This document shows, piece after piece, positions 1 through 7,156 of a stretch of DNA of 13,614 nt (position 1 is the first letter of the stretch; each line of letters opens with the position of its first letter). Below the pieces are notes generated by a model, which ran no database searches, was not told the origin of the DNA, and was given only the letters and a program-made list of their open reading frames with translations. Source of the DNA: CAYJPK01 sp964372035 (lineage in GTDB: Bacteria > Desulfobacterota > Desulfovibrionia > Desulfovibrionales > Desulfovibrionaceae); the NCBI GenBank assembly GCA_964372035.1, contig CAYJPK010000059.1, positions 1 through 13,614 on the forward strand, given 5' to 3'. The translations under genes and the position numbers were made by a program.

Positions 1-177
1 CGATAAGCATATTAGCTTTGGCAATGCTTCGCATACACAAAGCAAAATCCTAGCCAAACAAGTTTAGCTAGGATTTTCTAAAGTATTTATTCACTTTGTT
101 CATGATTACAAAGTAATATACTTTTTTGGGAAAGCTTTTTCCCTTCCCCCAAGTATATATAATACTATATTACACTA
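1..177. other. Left-edge intergenic region, no complete gene
   Basis: No complete gene is visible. Short open stretches enter from the left edge in the plus frames and stop at 4-6 (TAA), 51-53 (TAG) or 65-67 (TAG). One of them may be the tail of a plus-strand gene converging on the msr gene, but nothing recognisable remains. The stretch is rich in inverted repeats: a strong one at 44-77 (listed separately), and small ones at 110-124 (AAAGTA/TACTTT), 128-143 (GGGAAA/TTTCCC) and 152-166 (AGTAT/ATACT). Confidence 0.6.
44..77. terminator. Bidirectional intrinsic terminator hairpin
   Basis: AAAATCCTAGC at 44-54 is followed by the perfect complement GCTAGGATTTT at 67-77, giving an 11-bp stem with a 12-nt loop. 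The stem ends in A-runs on one side and T-runs on the other, so the transcript of either strand has a U-tract at the 3' base of the stem. It lies about 100 bp downstream of the stop of the leftward msr gene and is the best candidate for ending that leftward transcript. It could equally stop a plus-strand gene that ends just before the window. Confidence 0.7.
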
Positions 178-1050
178 TTAATAATTAGGCTTTATATCAA
201 AGCGAGGTATTGGCGCATGGCATGCACCTTGACCTGTTCTTGCTGTATAGTCTTGGTGATAATCTTCAGCCTCATAGAATTTTGTAGCTTGCACGACTTC
301 TGTAACAACAGGGTAGCCAAGCTTCATTAATTCTTTAATTAAATCTTCTGCTATCACCTTTTGGGCTTCGTCAGTATAAAACACAGCAGAGCGGTATTGT
401 GTACCAACATCAGGACCTTGCCTGTTTAGCTGTGTTGGATCATGAAGTTCAAAGAACTTTCTTGCAAGCGCTGCAAAGGTAACAACTTTAGGGTCAAAGG
501 TAATTTTAACAGCTTCTGCATGACCAGTTCTGCCAGTTGTAACTTCTCTATAAGTCGGGTTTTCTGTTGTTCCGCCAATATAACCAGATACAACATCACA
601 CACCCCATCAAGCTTAGCATAATAATCTTCAATTCCCCAGAAACAGCCTCCAGCAAAAATAGCTGTATCAGAGCAAGTTTGCTCAGGAACAAAAACCATA
701 GAAATTGAATTAACACAATGTCTTGTATCTTTATCAGTAAAGCCTTCACCTAAAAATACATGTCCTAAATGTCCATCACAATTAGCGCAAAGAATTTCAG
801 TTCTGCGCCCATCTGCATCAGGCTTGCGAATAACTGCGCCTTCAATTTCGTCATCAAAGCTAGGCCAACCACAGCCAGAATCAAATTTATCTTCAGAGCG
901 GTACAGGTGAGCACCGCATTGTCTACAAATATATAGCCCCTTTGCCTTCGTATTCCAATATGCCCCGCTATAGGGCACTTCAGTTCCTTTATGTATAATA
1001 ACTCGAGCTTCATCACGAGTTAGAGGCTTCATATCATATTCTTTTTTCAT
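178..1050 (-). CDS. msrAB: Bifunctional methionine sulfoxide reductase, MsrB-MsrA fusion
   Basis: This 290-residue protein repairs oxidised methionine in proteins. The MsrB part (about residues 8-122) reduces the R-sulfoxide and the MsrA part (about 128-278) the S-sulfoxide. MsrB shows the zinc cysteines C42/C45 and C88/C91, the SGCGWPSF segment with probable resolving C60, and catalytic C112 in RHCVNSISM. MsrA shows GCFWG with catalytic C136, the GYIGG turn, HDPTQLNRQGPDVGTQYRS, YHQDY, and a C-terminal C277 in GQGAC that can act as resolving cysteine. Both halves look intact, and no thioredoxin domain or signal peptide is seen, so it is probably cytoplasmic and thioredoxin-dependent. The ATG is preceded by a strong GGAGG at 1056-1060. 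The gene starts 27 bp after the coaD stop, and its SD sits in a hairpin that could couple it to coaD translation. Confidence 0.95.
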   Translation of the reverse strand: MKKEYDMKPLTRDEARVIIHKGTEVPYSGAYWNTKAKGLYICRQCGAHLYRSEDKFDSGCGWPSFDDEIEGAVIRKPDADGRRTEILCANCDGHLGHVFLGEGFTDKDTRHCVNSISMVFVPEQTCSDTAIFAGGCFWGIEDYYAKLDGVCDVVSGYIGGTTENPTYREVTTGRTGHAEAVKITFDPKVVTFAALARKFFELHDPTQLNRQGPDVGTQYRSAVFYTDEAQKVIAEDLIKELMKLGYPVVTEVVQATKFYEAEDYHQDYTARTGQGACHAPIPRFDIKPNY

Positions 1051-1053
1051 TAT

Positions 1054-1073
1054 GTCCTCCGAATCTTGAGGAC
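1054..1073 (-). promoter_or_regulatory. Hairpin covering the msrAB Shine-Dalgarno
   Basis: On the minus strand, GTCCTC (1073-1068) is followed after 8 nt by its exact complement GAGGAC (1059-1054). The second arm contains most of the GGAGG ribosome binding site of msrAB, whose ATG begins three bases later. The first arm begins four bases after the coaD stop codon, so a ribosome terminating on coaD would cover or melt it. This geometry fits translational coupling of msrAB to coaD, or a simple temperature-sensitive switch. The inverted repeat is directly visible; the regulatory role is inferred. A 6-bp stem is modest. Confidence 0.45.
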
Positions 1074-1077
1074 TTTG

Positions 1078-1635
1078 TTATCTTATACTAGCAACTACGT
1101 CCTCATATTTATATTTTGCTTCACCAAATTTTTCGCATAATCTTTTATAAACATTTGGTGGAACTAATTCCGAAACATCACCACCAAGACTTGCAACAGT
1201 TTTTACCATGGTTGAACTGGTGTATAACCAGCGGTAATCCGCCATTAAAAATGTGGTTTCAATTTCTTTATTTAAATGCCTATTCATAAGGGCAGTCTGG
1301 AACTCAAATTCAAAATCTGAAATAGCACGAAGACCACGCAAAATAGCACAAGCCCCGGAGTTATGCACATATTGCATTAAAAGACCAGAAAAAGCTTCTA
1401 CAATAACACCATCTTCATTATCAAAAGCATCTTGAGCTAGTTGTAAGCGTTCTTCTAATGAAAAAAGCGGTGTCTTAGTGCTATGTTCAGCAACAGCAAC
1501 TATAACTTTATCGAATAATTTTTTACCACGACGTACAATACTTGCATGACCATTTGTAAAAGGGTCAAAAGTTCCAGGGTAAATAGCTACTCGCTCGCTT
1601 GTTCCAGCGTTGCTGAGATTTCTTGTTTGCTCCAT
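1078..1635 (-). CDS. coaD: Phosphopantetheine adenylyltransferase
   Basis: CoaD transfers AMP from ATP to 4'-phosphopantetheine, the penultimate step of coenzyme A synthesis, in the cytoplasm. The 185-residue protein carries the nucleotidyltransferase signature YPGTFDPFTNGH (residues 19-30, with the TxGH-type ATP site). It also has AILRGLRAISDFEFE (97-111) and the YTSSTMVK segment (138-145) that binds phosphate. It is longer than the usual 160-odd residues because 16 residues precede the first beta strand. No other ATG or GTG lies closer to the core (the V of RVAIYPG is GTA), so the ATG at 1635 is the only standard start. That start lies inside rsmD, giving a 49-nt overlap in a different frame with no clear SD, so translation probably depends on coupling to rsmD. 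Confidence 0.95.
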   Translation of the reverse strand: MEQTRNLSNAGTSERVAIYPGTFDPFTNGHASIVRRGKKLFDKVIVAVAEHSTKTPLFSLEERLQLAQDAFDNEDGVIVEAFSGLLMQYVHNSGACAILRGLRAISDFEFEFQTALMNRHLNKEIETTFLMADYRWLYTSSTMVKTVASLGGDVSELVPPNVYKRLCEKFGEAKYKYEDVVASIR

Positions 1636-2183
1636 ATTAAAATCCGTGTTTGCCCATATGAGCGGTTAATGTGCAGTTCTAATTTATCTTCAATTTTTGG
1701 CAGTGGAGCTCTTGCTTCAACCTCCGCCACCAAAAAACCATCATCAGCGAGATAGTCACCTTTTGCAATACTACGCACCATTGGCGCAATGGTTGGTACT
1801 TGATAAGGCGCATCTATAAATATAACATCAAAAGCAGTTTCTGCTCTTCGACGTAAAAATCTATTAACATCTAAATCCATAATATTGTATCTTTCAGGCT
1901 CAAGATTAAATCTATTTGCATTGTTCAAAATACATTTTGTGGCTTTTTTGTTCATCTCAACGAAGCAGGCATATGGAGCACCACGACTTAAGGCTTCAAA
2001 AGCTAAACTTCCACTACCAGCAAATAAATCTAAAACCTTTGCTTCATGCCACACAACACCAAGCGAACCTAGCATTGAAAAAATTGCGGCTCTAACTCTT
2101 GACATAGCAGGGCGATAACCCACACCATCAAGCTCAACTGTTTTTATGCTTCTTCCACTTAAAGCACCTGAAATAATACGCAT
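1587..2183 (-). CDS. rsmD: 16S rRNA (guanine(966)-N2)-methyltransferase
   Basis: RsmD methylates N2 of G966 in 16S rRNA during 30S subunit assembly, using S-adenosylmethionine. The 198-residue length is typical. The N-terminus MRIISGALSGR and the RPAMSRVRAAIFSML segment (about 24-38) are characteristic. The SAM-binding glycine loop is DLFAGSGSLAFEALSRGA (52-69). The catalytic motif IV, normally DPPY/F, reads DAPY at residues 124-127 (codons GAT GCG CCT TAT). This is an unusual change in a motif that positions the target base. The start lies 4 bp after the stop of the upstream RNA hydrolase gene with only a weak GGAA as SD, so the two are probably co-translated. The 3' end overlaps coaD by 49 nt. 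Confidence 0.93.
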   Translation of the reverse strand: MRIISGALSGRSIKTVELDGVGYRPAMSRVRAAIFSMLGSLGVVWHEAKVLDLFAGSGSLAFEALSRGAPYACFVEMNKKATKCILNNANRFNLEPERYNIMDLDVNRFLRRRAETAFDVIFIDAPYQVPTIAPMVRSIAKGDYLADDGFLVAEVEARAPLPKIEDKLELHINRSYGQTRILIWSKQEISATLEQASE

Positions 2184-2187
2184 ATAA

Positions 2188-3834
2188 TTATAATTCCGAA
2201 ATAACTGACATTAATTCTTTGTTTAAATCAAGCAGTCGATCACGAATTTCGACTTGCTTGCTCCACGGTCTTTCATTAATATTAATAAGCATCTTTTTAA
2301 TTTCGTCTATATTACTATCAGTTCTTTCTAATAAAGCATCGAAATTAATTGCTTTTGATTCTGATACAATAGGGTTAGGACTAAGCTTAAATTCAGCTTT
2401 TACGCTAGTCGCTATTTGCTCGCTTGTTGCCTGTGTAGCAGCAGAAGCAGTTAAGTCCATAGTATCGAGATAATCAGGAATAGCACATTTAATACCAAAG
2501 CGTTCTTTAATTAGTCCTGCTAAGGTTCCTTGTGCTTTTTCCTCGCCATGCACAAGCACAACATTTAAATTTGGCGTGTGCATTTTGCTTAACCAGTCTA
2601 GAAGTTGCTCTTGACCGGCATGGGCTGAAAAACCACCAATAGTAAAGATTTTCGCCTTAACAGCAATATCTTCACCAAACATTCTTAAACTCTTTACACC
2701 ATCAACAATTGCACGCCCAGGCGTACCTTGACCTTGATAACCAACAAAAACAACAGCTGTACCAGCTTTCCACAAATTATGCCTTAAATGATGGCGAATA
2801 CGCCCAGCATTACACATTCCACTTGCGGCAATAATAATACCAGAGCCACCAGTTGCATTTAAAGCTTGTGATTCTTGAGCAGTTAGCACAAAATTTAAGT
2901 TAGGTAGTTCAAGGTCGCCAGCTTCTCCACCAACTTCAGGAGTTGATAAAAATTCACGATATTTCATGAAAATTTGCGTTGCCTTAATTGCCATTGGGCT
3001 ATCAACATAAATTGGAATATTAGGCAGTAAATTTTTACGATGCAAGAGTAGAAGACAATATAAAATTTCTTGAGTTCTGCCAACAGCAAAGGCTGGAATA
3101 ATTACCTTTTGGTTATGCTTAACAGCAAAGGTAATAGCCTCTAAGAGCTCATCTAAACTGTCTTCTTCATTTTTATGATTACGGTCACCGTAAGTTGATT
3201 CTAAAAATAAATAATCAGCATCATGCGCTGCTTCTGCTTCATTCATTAAAAGAGTTCCAGGTCTACCTAAATCACCAGAAAATACTAAGCGTGTAGTCTT
3301 GCCATCTTCAGTAATGCTAATTTCAATAAAAGCTGCACCTAAGATATGACCAGCATCACGGTATTTAACCACAATACCAGGGTGTGGCTCAAATTTGTTT
3401 TCGTACTCAATAACACTTAAATGGTTAGGAACTTTTTTAGCATCATCAACAGTATAAAGAGGATCTTTTAACTTATGTTCACCACGGCGACTCATTTTTT
3501 TATTATGCCAAGCAGCTTCAGTTTCTTGAATGTGTCCGCTATCTTCAAGCATCATGCTAACTAAATCAGCAGTTGGAGCCGTGCAGTAAATCTTACCCTT
3601 AAATCCATCTTTTATCATTAAAGGAATAAGCCCAGAATGGTCAATATGAGCATGAGTTAAGATAATAAAATCAAGCTCAGTTGCGCTATATTCTTTATTT
3701 TCATAATTTCTTTTTTCGATTTCGCTGTTACCTTGATGCATTCCGCAATCAACAGAAAAGCGTGCACCGCAAGCTTCGATTACAAAACATGATCCAGTTA
3801 CAGTTTGTGCTGCTCCTAAAAATTGAACATTCAT
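2188..3834 (-). CDS. Beta-CASP metallo-beta-lactamase-fold RNA hydrolase (CPSF73-like)
   Basis: This 548-residue protein belongs to the beta-CASP family of zinc-dependent nucleases that process RNA, related to eukaryotic CPSF73 and archaeal homologues. All family motifs are visible: D29 in SVDCG; HAHIDHSG at 61-68 (metal-binding HxHxDH); H163 in AGHILGAA; D188 in FSGDLG; motif A E212 in ESTYGDR; motif B histidine in GRIRHHL (344-350); and motif C H429 in LVHGEE. The GFSAHAGQEQLLDWL stretch (401-415) is the RNA-metabolising MBL tail segment. Residues after about 460 form a family-variable extension with no motif I recognise. A strong purine SD (AAAGGGGG) precedes the ATG. It is immediately upstream of rsmD, in keeping with a role in RNA processing or decay, but its specific substrate cannot be read from sequence. 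Confidence 0.9.
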   Translation of the reverse strand: MNVQFLGAAQTVTGSCFVIEACGARFSVDCGMHQGNSEIEKRNYENKEYSATELDFIILTHAHIDHSGLIPLMIKDGFKGKIYCTAPTADLVSMMLEDSGHIQETEAAWHNKKMSRRGEHKLKDPLYTVDDAKKVPNHLSVIEYENKFEPHPGIVVKYRDAGHILGAAFIEISITEDGKTTRLVFSGDLGRPGTLLMNEAEAAHDADYLFLESTYGDRNHKNEEDSLDELLEAITFAVKHNQKVIIPAFAVGRTQEILYCLLLLHRKNLLPNIPIYVDSPMAIKATQIFMKYREFLSTPEVGGEAGDLELPNLNFVLTAQESQALNATGGSGIIIAASGMCNAGRIRHHLRHNLWKAGTAVVFVGYQGQGTPGRAIVDGVKSLRMFGEDIAVKAKIFTIGGFSAHAGQEQLLDWLSKMHTPNLNVVLVHGEEKAQGTLAGLIKERFGIKCAIPDYLDTMDLTASAATQATSEQIATSVKAEFKLSPNPIVSESKAINFDALLERTDSNIDEIKKMLININERPWSKQVEIRDRLLDLNKELMSVISEL

Positions 3835-3872
3835 AGCTACCCCCTTTATAAATTATTCAAGATTGATAGCAA

Positions 3873-4901
3873 TTAAGCTAACAATTCCTTAATTTTACTG
3901 TTTTTGTGGGCTAAAATTTTATTAATTTGGAAGAGATTTGTCTTCAAGGTTTCATGCTCTTCCTTTGTAGCCTTTTCTTTTTGAAGGCTAATTTCAATAT
4001 CAAAATTAAATCCGTCCTCAATCTTATTAATCAATACAAAAATTACAGAATGAATATGCTCAAATAATTTTTCTGTTTTCTCACTAAAATAATTATTAGC
4101 CATATTTTCAGCTAAGCCATTAAGCCTTTCATGTAATTTTTTCTTTTTCTCTTCCTCAAGAGCTTTCATAACATCAGAAGAGCTAGTTAAAATCTTTAAG
4201 CTATTAATTTGATTGTCAAAAATACTAATGTACGAATAGACCTCTAAAACACCAAGATAGGCAGAGGAAAAGAAAATCGCAGTATTAATATCAACATCAA
4301 AGCCGATGTATGAATCCTTAGCATCTGAGGCTGAAATTTCAATCTTAAAAGGTTTGTCGCCAGTAAAGCTATTAATATGTTTGAATAATTTTACTAATTC
4401 ATTTACATTGTTAGTAAAGGGAACCATGCCAACTTCACTAGGGACAAAGCAAGCATTAATAACAGCTCTATCAGGTGAAATTTCGTCTGGCTCAACATTA
4501 ATATTACTAAGGCTTTGCTTGATACTTTTTAGTTTTTCTCCAAGATCTGTCATGTCAGATAGGAGGTTTGAAAAATACTGAACGCCTTGTGCTTTTGTAT
4601 ATGAGTTGTCGGAAATAATATCCATAACAGTACGTTTTAACGCACTACCAATCAAACCACGATTATCAATAGTATGTAAAAACGAAAGATTCTGCTCAGG
4701 AATTATATTTAAAAAAGAATTGTCAATATCACTAAAAAGCACACGCAAACTTTGCTTAATTGCTTCTTCGTTTTCATCACCTGAATTTGAGTTTACACCT
4801 TTTAATGTTTCAACAAAATTACGCATACTTTGAATAATGCTACCATCATCGTACTCAGTAATAATTTGGTTAATAATTCTTAATTGGCGTTTAAAATTCA
4901 T
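3873..4901 (-). CDS. Unrecognised 342-residue protein, largely helical
   Basis: I do not recognise this protein. It has no signal peptide, no convincing membrane segment and no nucleotide-binding or catalytic motif I can name. By eye it has three parts. Residues 1-135 are helix-rich and polar. A central stretch of about 145-235 alternates short hydrophobic strands (INACFVPSEVGMV, FKIEISASDAKDSYIGFDVD, AIFFSSAYLGVLEVYSYISI) and could be an alpha/beta or beta-sandwich domain. The C-terminal part, from about 242 to 342, is strongly charged and helical (ALEEEKKKKLHERL, later KATKEEHETLKTNLFQINKIL) and may form coiled coil. The ATG has a plausible AGGG SD. It sits 57 bp after the aminotransferase gene and 38 bp before the RNA hydrolase, so it is probably in the same transcript. 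Its strongly AT-rich codons resemble the aminotransferase gene more than the RNA hydrolase gene. Confidence 0.75.
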   Translation of the reverse strand: MNFKRQLRIINQIITEYDDGSIIQSMRNFVETLKGVNSNSGDENEEAIKQSLRVLFSDIDNSFLNIIPEQNLSFLHTIDNRGLIGSALKRTVMDIISDNSYTKAQGVQYFSNLLSDMTDLGEKLKSIKQSLSNINVEPDEISPDRAVINACFVPSEVGMVPFTNNVNELVKLFKHINSFTGDKPFKIEISASDAKDSYIGFDVDINTAIFFSSAYLGVLEVYSYISIFDNQINSLKILTSSSDVMKALEEEKKKKLHERLNGLAENMANNYFSEKTEKLFEHIHSVIFVLINKIEDGFNFDIEISLQKEKATKEEHETLKTNLFQINKILAHKNSKIKELLA

Positions 4902-4958
4902 ATTAATACCCTCATGCTAATGTTGCAACAATTAAGATAAACTTTACTTTAGATAAAA

Positions 4959-6077
4959 TCAAACAAAATCGTGTAATAATTTCAGAAATTTTTTAACTTC
5001 GTTTTCAGCTCTAACTTGCACACGGATATAATTTTTTGGCATTCCGGTAATCGTGTTACAATTTCTAATTAAAATTTTATTTTTTGCTAGTAAGTTACAG
5101 AGTTTAGTATTATCATATTCTTGCTTGAGTTTAGCACAAATAAAACTTGTGCCATTAAAAATGAACTTTTCTTCAATAATATTAGAGGCTAATAATTGAC
5201 TATGCATTATACTAGCTCTTTTTCTAAGATTATGCAAGTTTTCACGATAGAGTTCAATATTTTCAATAAAAACTTGACCAAGCTTTTGCGCTAAGCTTGA
5301 AACGCTCCAAGTTGCTTGCTTTGACTTGAAATTGTCTATTAATTTGGGACTAGAAATGATGTAGCCAAGGCGAATACCAGGACAGCAGAAAAACTTTGTT
5401 AGGCTGTGCAAGGCTATGATATTTTTATCTTTTATTTCTTTTTTAAGATTATTATATTTTGTACGCTCATAATCAGCAGTATTGTATATAAATTCCCTAT
5501 AGCTATAGTCGATTAAAATATTTTTTGCCCTTATACTGTTTAATAAAGAGTAATCATAACAGGCTGTTGTTGGGTTATTTGGCATACAAACTATAGCTAA
5601 GTCACACTCTATTTTACTAATTTTTTCTAAATCTTCACTTGTAGGATAAAAATTATTTTCTTCACCTAGATTATAAATTATATGCTCAAATTGAAAACTT
5701 TTGCAGATTTTTTCATATTCGCTGAAGATTGGCGCAATTAAAAGGATTTTGTTTGCCTTTAGAGCAAATAAACTTAAATAAATTAATTCATTTGCTCCAT
5801 TTCCTACTAATATCTCATTGACATTTGTTGCTTCATAGGTTGAAATAGATTTACGTAAATCTGCATATAAAGGGTCTGGATAATGCATAAAATCATCTTG
5901 AACCTTTGAAATAAGATTTTTTGTGAGCTCAAGGCATGCAGCAAAGGAATTTGTGCTTAAGTCTAAAATATTTTCAGGCGAAGTATTTAATTCTTTGGCA
6001 AGAGCCCATAAATTTCCGCCGTGAATATCTTGTAAGTTAGTTTCTTGCGGTAGAATATTTTGATGGCTATCTTGCAT
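4959..6077 (-). CDS. cobD: PLP-dependent class I/II aminotransferase, CobD/HisC-like
   Basis: This is a fold-type I PLP enzyme of 372 residues. The N-terminal HGGNLWALAKEL followed by SPENILDLSTN (about 19-43) resembles the HGGN...ILD(F/Y)S(A)N start of threonine-phosphate decarboxylase CobD. That enzyme makes the aminopropanol-phosphate linker of cobalamin. Fold landmarks are GNGANELIY (92-100), PNNPTT (166-171), cofactor aspartate D190 in LIDYSYREF, Schiff-base lysine K228 in SLTKFF, R236 in CPGIRLGY, and the C-terminal substrate-binding arginine in YIRVQVR (350-356). The usual NINPLG after the N-terminal motif is replaced by SFAACLE, so histidinol-phosphate aminotransferase or another amine specificity is possible. 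The AGGAG SD at 6084-6088 supports the start. No other cobalamin gene is in the window. The promoter is unclear because only 38 bp separate it from the divergent gene. Confidence 0.7.
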   Translation of the reverse strand: MQDSHQNILPQETNLQDIHGGNLWALAKELNTSPENILDLSTNSFAACLELTKNLISKVQDDFMHYPDPLYADLRKSISTYEATNVNEILVGNGANELIYLSLFALKANKILLIAPIFSEYEKICKSFQFEHIIYNLGEENNFYPTSEDLEKISKIECDLAIVCMPNNPTTACYDYSLLNSIRAKNILIDYSYREFIYNTADYERTKYNNLKKEIKDKNIIALHSLTKFFCCPGIRLGYIISSPKLIDNFKSKQATWSVSSLAQKLGQVFIENIELYRENLHNLRKRASIMHSQLLASNIIEEKFIFNGTSFICAKLKQEYDNTKLCNLLAKNKILIRNCNTITGMPKNYIRVQVRAENEVKKFLKLLHDFV

Positions 6078-6115
6078 GTCTGCTCCTAAATTATAAAAAA
6101 ATATAAGGTAAAATT

Positions 6116-7156
6116 ATGTTAATACTTGGTTTAACCGTTGCAGCTGTTGTTTTAACTTCGTTTCTTTGCTCAATGATAGAAGCTGCAATTTACGCTGTAC
6201 CATGGACAACTATTGAAAAATTGCGTAAATCTTCTAGCCGTTCAGGTCAAGTGCTTTTTGATTTGCGCTCAAATATTGATAAGCCAATTACAGCCGTTTT
6301 AACTTTGAATACTGTTGCAAATACAGCAGGCTCTGCCTTTGCTGGGGCATTAGCTGCAAATGTCTTAGGCTCTAATTTAACAGGTGTTTTTGCTGCCATT
6401 TTAACTCTTATTATTTTATTGCTTGGTGAGATTATACCAAAAACTCTTGGTGTTGTATATGCTGAAAAAATTGCAGTATTTTTTGCCATTCCGCTTAAGA
6501 TGATGGTGAGTGCATTTACGCCAATAATTTATGCAAGTGGCTTTATTATTAGGCTTATAACTCCGCAAAATCAATCAGGACCTCAAGCAACAGAAGAAGA
6601 CATTAAAGCAATTACAAATATTTCGCATAACTCTGGGAAAATTAAGGATTACGAGGCAGTTGCAATTGCAAATGTACTCGCTTTAGACCAAAAGCAAGTT
6701 AGCGATGTTTTAACACCAAGAACAGTTGTCTATTCTCTTTCAAAAGACGCAACAGTGAGTGAAGCTTATGAAAAGGGTAAGGGTTGGAAATTTAGCCGTG
6801 TGCCGGTATATGGTGATAATAATGAAGACATTGTTGGCATAGTCTATAGCCGTGATATTGTTCAAAAAATAATTAATAATGAACCGGAAGTAAAAATTTC
6901 AGAATTAATGCACAAGGCTAAGTTTATTTTAGAAGGTCAAGGCTTGGACAAGGCTTTGATGGAGTTTTTAAAATCTAGACAACATCTCTTTGTTGTGTTA
7001 GATGAATATGGCGGCTTAGCAGGAGTTATATCTCTAGAAGATATTTTAGAGGAAATGCTTGGCCAAGAAATTGTAGATGAAAAAGATACAGTTACTGACA
7101 TGCGTGAACATGCACGCAAAAATAAAGAGGAAAAGATAAATAATGAAGAAAAATAG
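6116..7156 (+). CDS. CNNM (DUF21) membrane protein with CBS pair
   Basis: This 346-residue inner-membrane protein belongs to the CNNM/CorB family, which is linked to magnesium and other divalent cation transport. Residues 1-150 form the DUF21 transmembrane domain, with hydrophobic segments near 1-25, 58-80, 88-108 and 120-147. It carries the family features NTVANTAGSAFAGALA (65-80) and LGEIIPKTLGV (103-113). Residues about 191-315 are a CBS pair: VSDVLTPRTVVYSL opens the first repeat, with SRVPVYGDNNEDIVGIVYSRD, and the second ends HLFVVLDEYGGLAGVISLEDILEE. The C-terminal CorC/HlyC domain of longer homologues is absent; instead there is a short charged tail (DMREHARKNKEEK). The ATG follows AAGGT at 6105-6109. 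The 3' end overlaps ccmE by 14 nt, so it probably heads the ccm transcript. Confidence 0.9.
   Translation: MLILGLTVAAVVLTSFLCSMIEAAIYAVPWTTIEKLRKSSSRSGQVLFDLRSNIDKPITAVLTLNTVANTAGSAFAGALAANVLGSNLTGVFAAILTLIILLLGEIIPKTLGVVYAEKIAVFFAIPLKMMVSAFTPIIYASGFIIRLITPQNQSGPQATEEDIKAITNISHNSGKIKDYEAVAIANVLALDQKQVSDVLTPRTVVYSLSKDATVSEAYEKGKGWKFSRVPVYGDNNEDIVGIVYSRDIVQKIINNEPEVKISELMHKAKFILEGQGLDKALMEFLKSRQHLFVVLDEYGGLAGVISLEDILEEMLGQEIVDEKDTVTDMREHARKNKEEKINNEEK

Noticed and set aside
110..127. AAAGTA-ATA-TACTTT followed by T residues, resembling a plus-strand terminator
   Set aside because: The stem is only six mostly A-T pairs with a 3-nt loop and is too weak; the 44-77 hairpin is a much better terminator.
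442..708. Open frames antisense or out of frame to msrAB, and similar ones opposite most genes
   Set aside because: They lie wholly inside genes with full family motifs, lack ribosome binding sites and encode no recognisable product; they are by-products of AT-rich coding sequence.
4921..4930. Perfect 10-bp palindrome TGTTGCAACA between the cobD-like gene and the unknown gene
   Set aside because: It is a single copy that does not extend further and lies next to no clear promoter; this length is expected by chance in a window of this size.
6090..6095. Perfect TATAAT on the minus strand upstream of the cobD-like gene
   Set aside because: The nearest -35-like TTAACA (6122-6117) gives a 21-bp spacer, and a start from this -10 would fall within the SD, leaving no usable leader.
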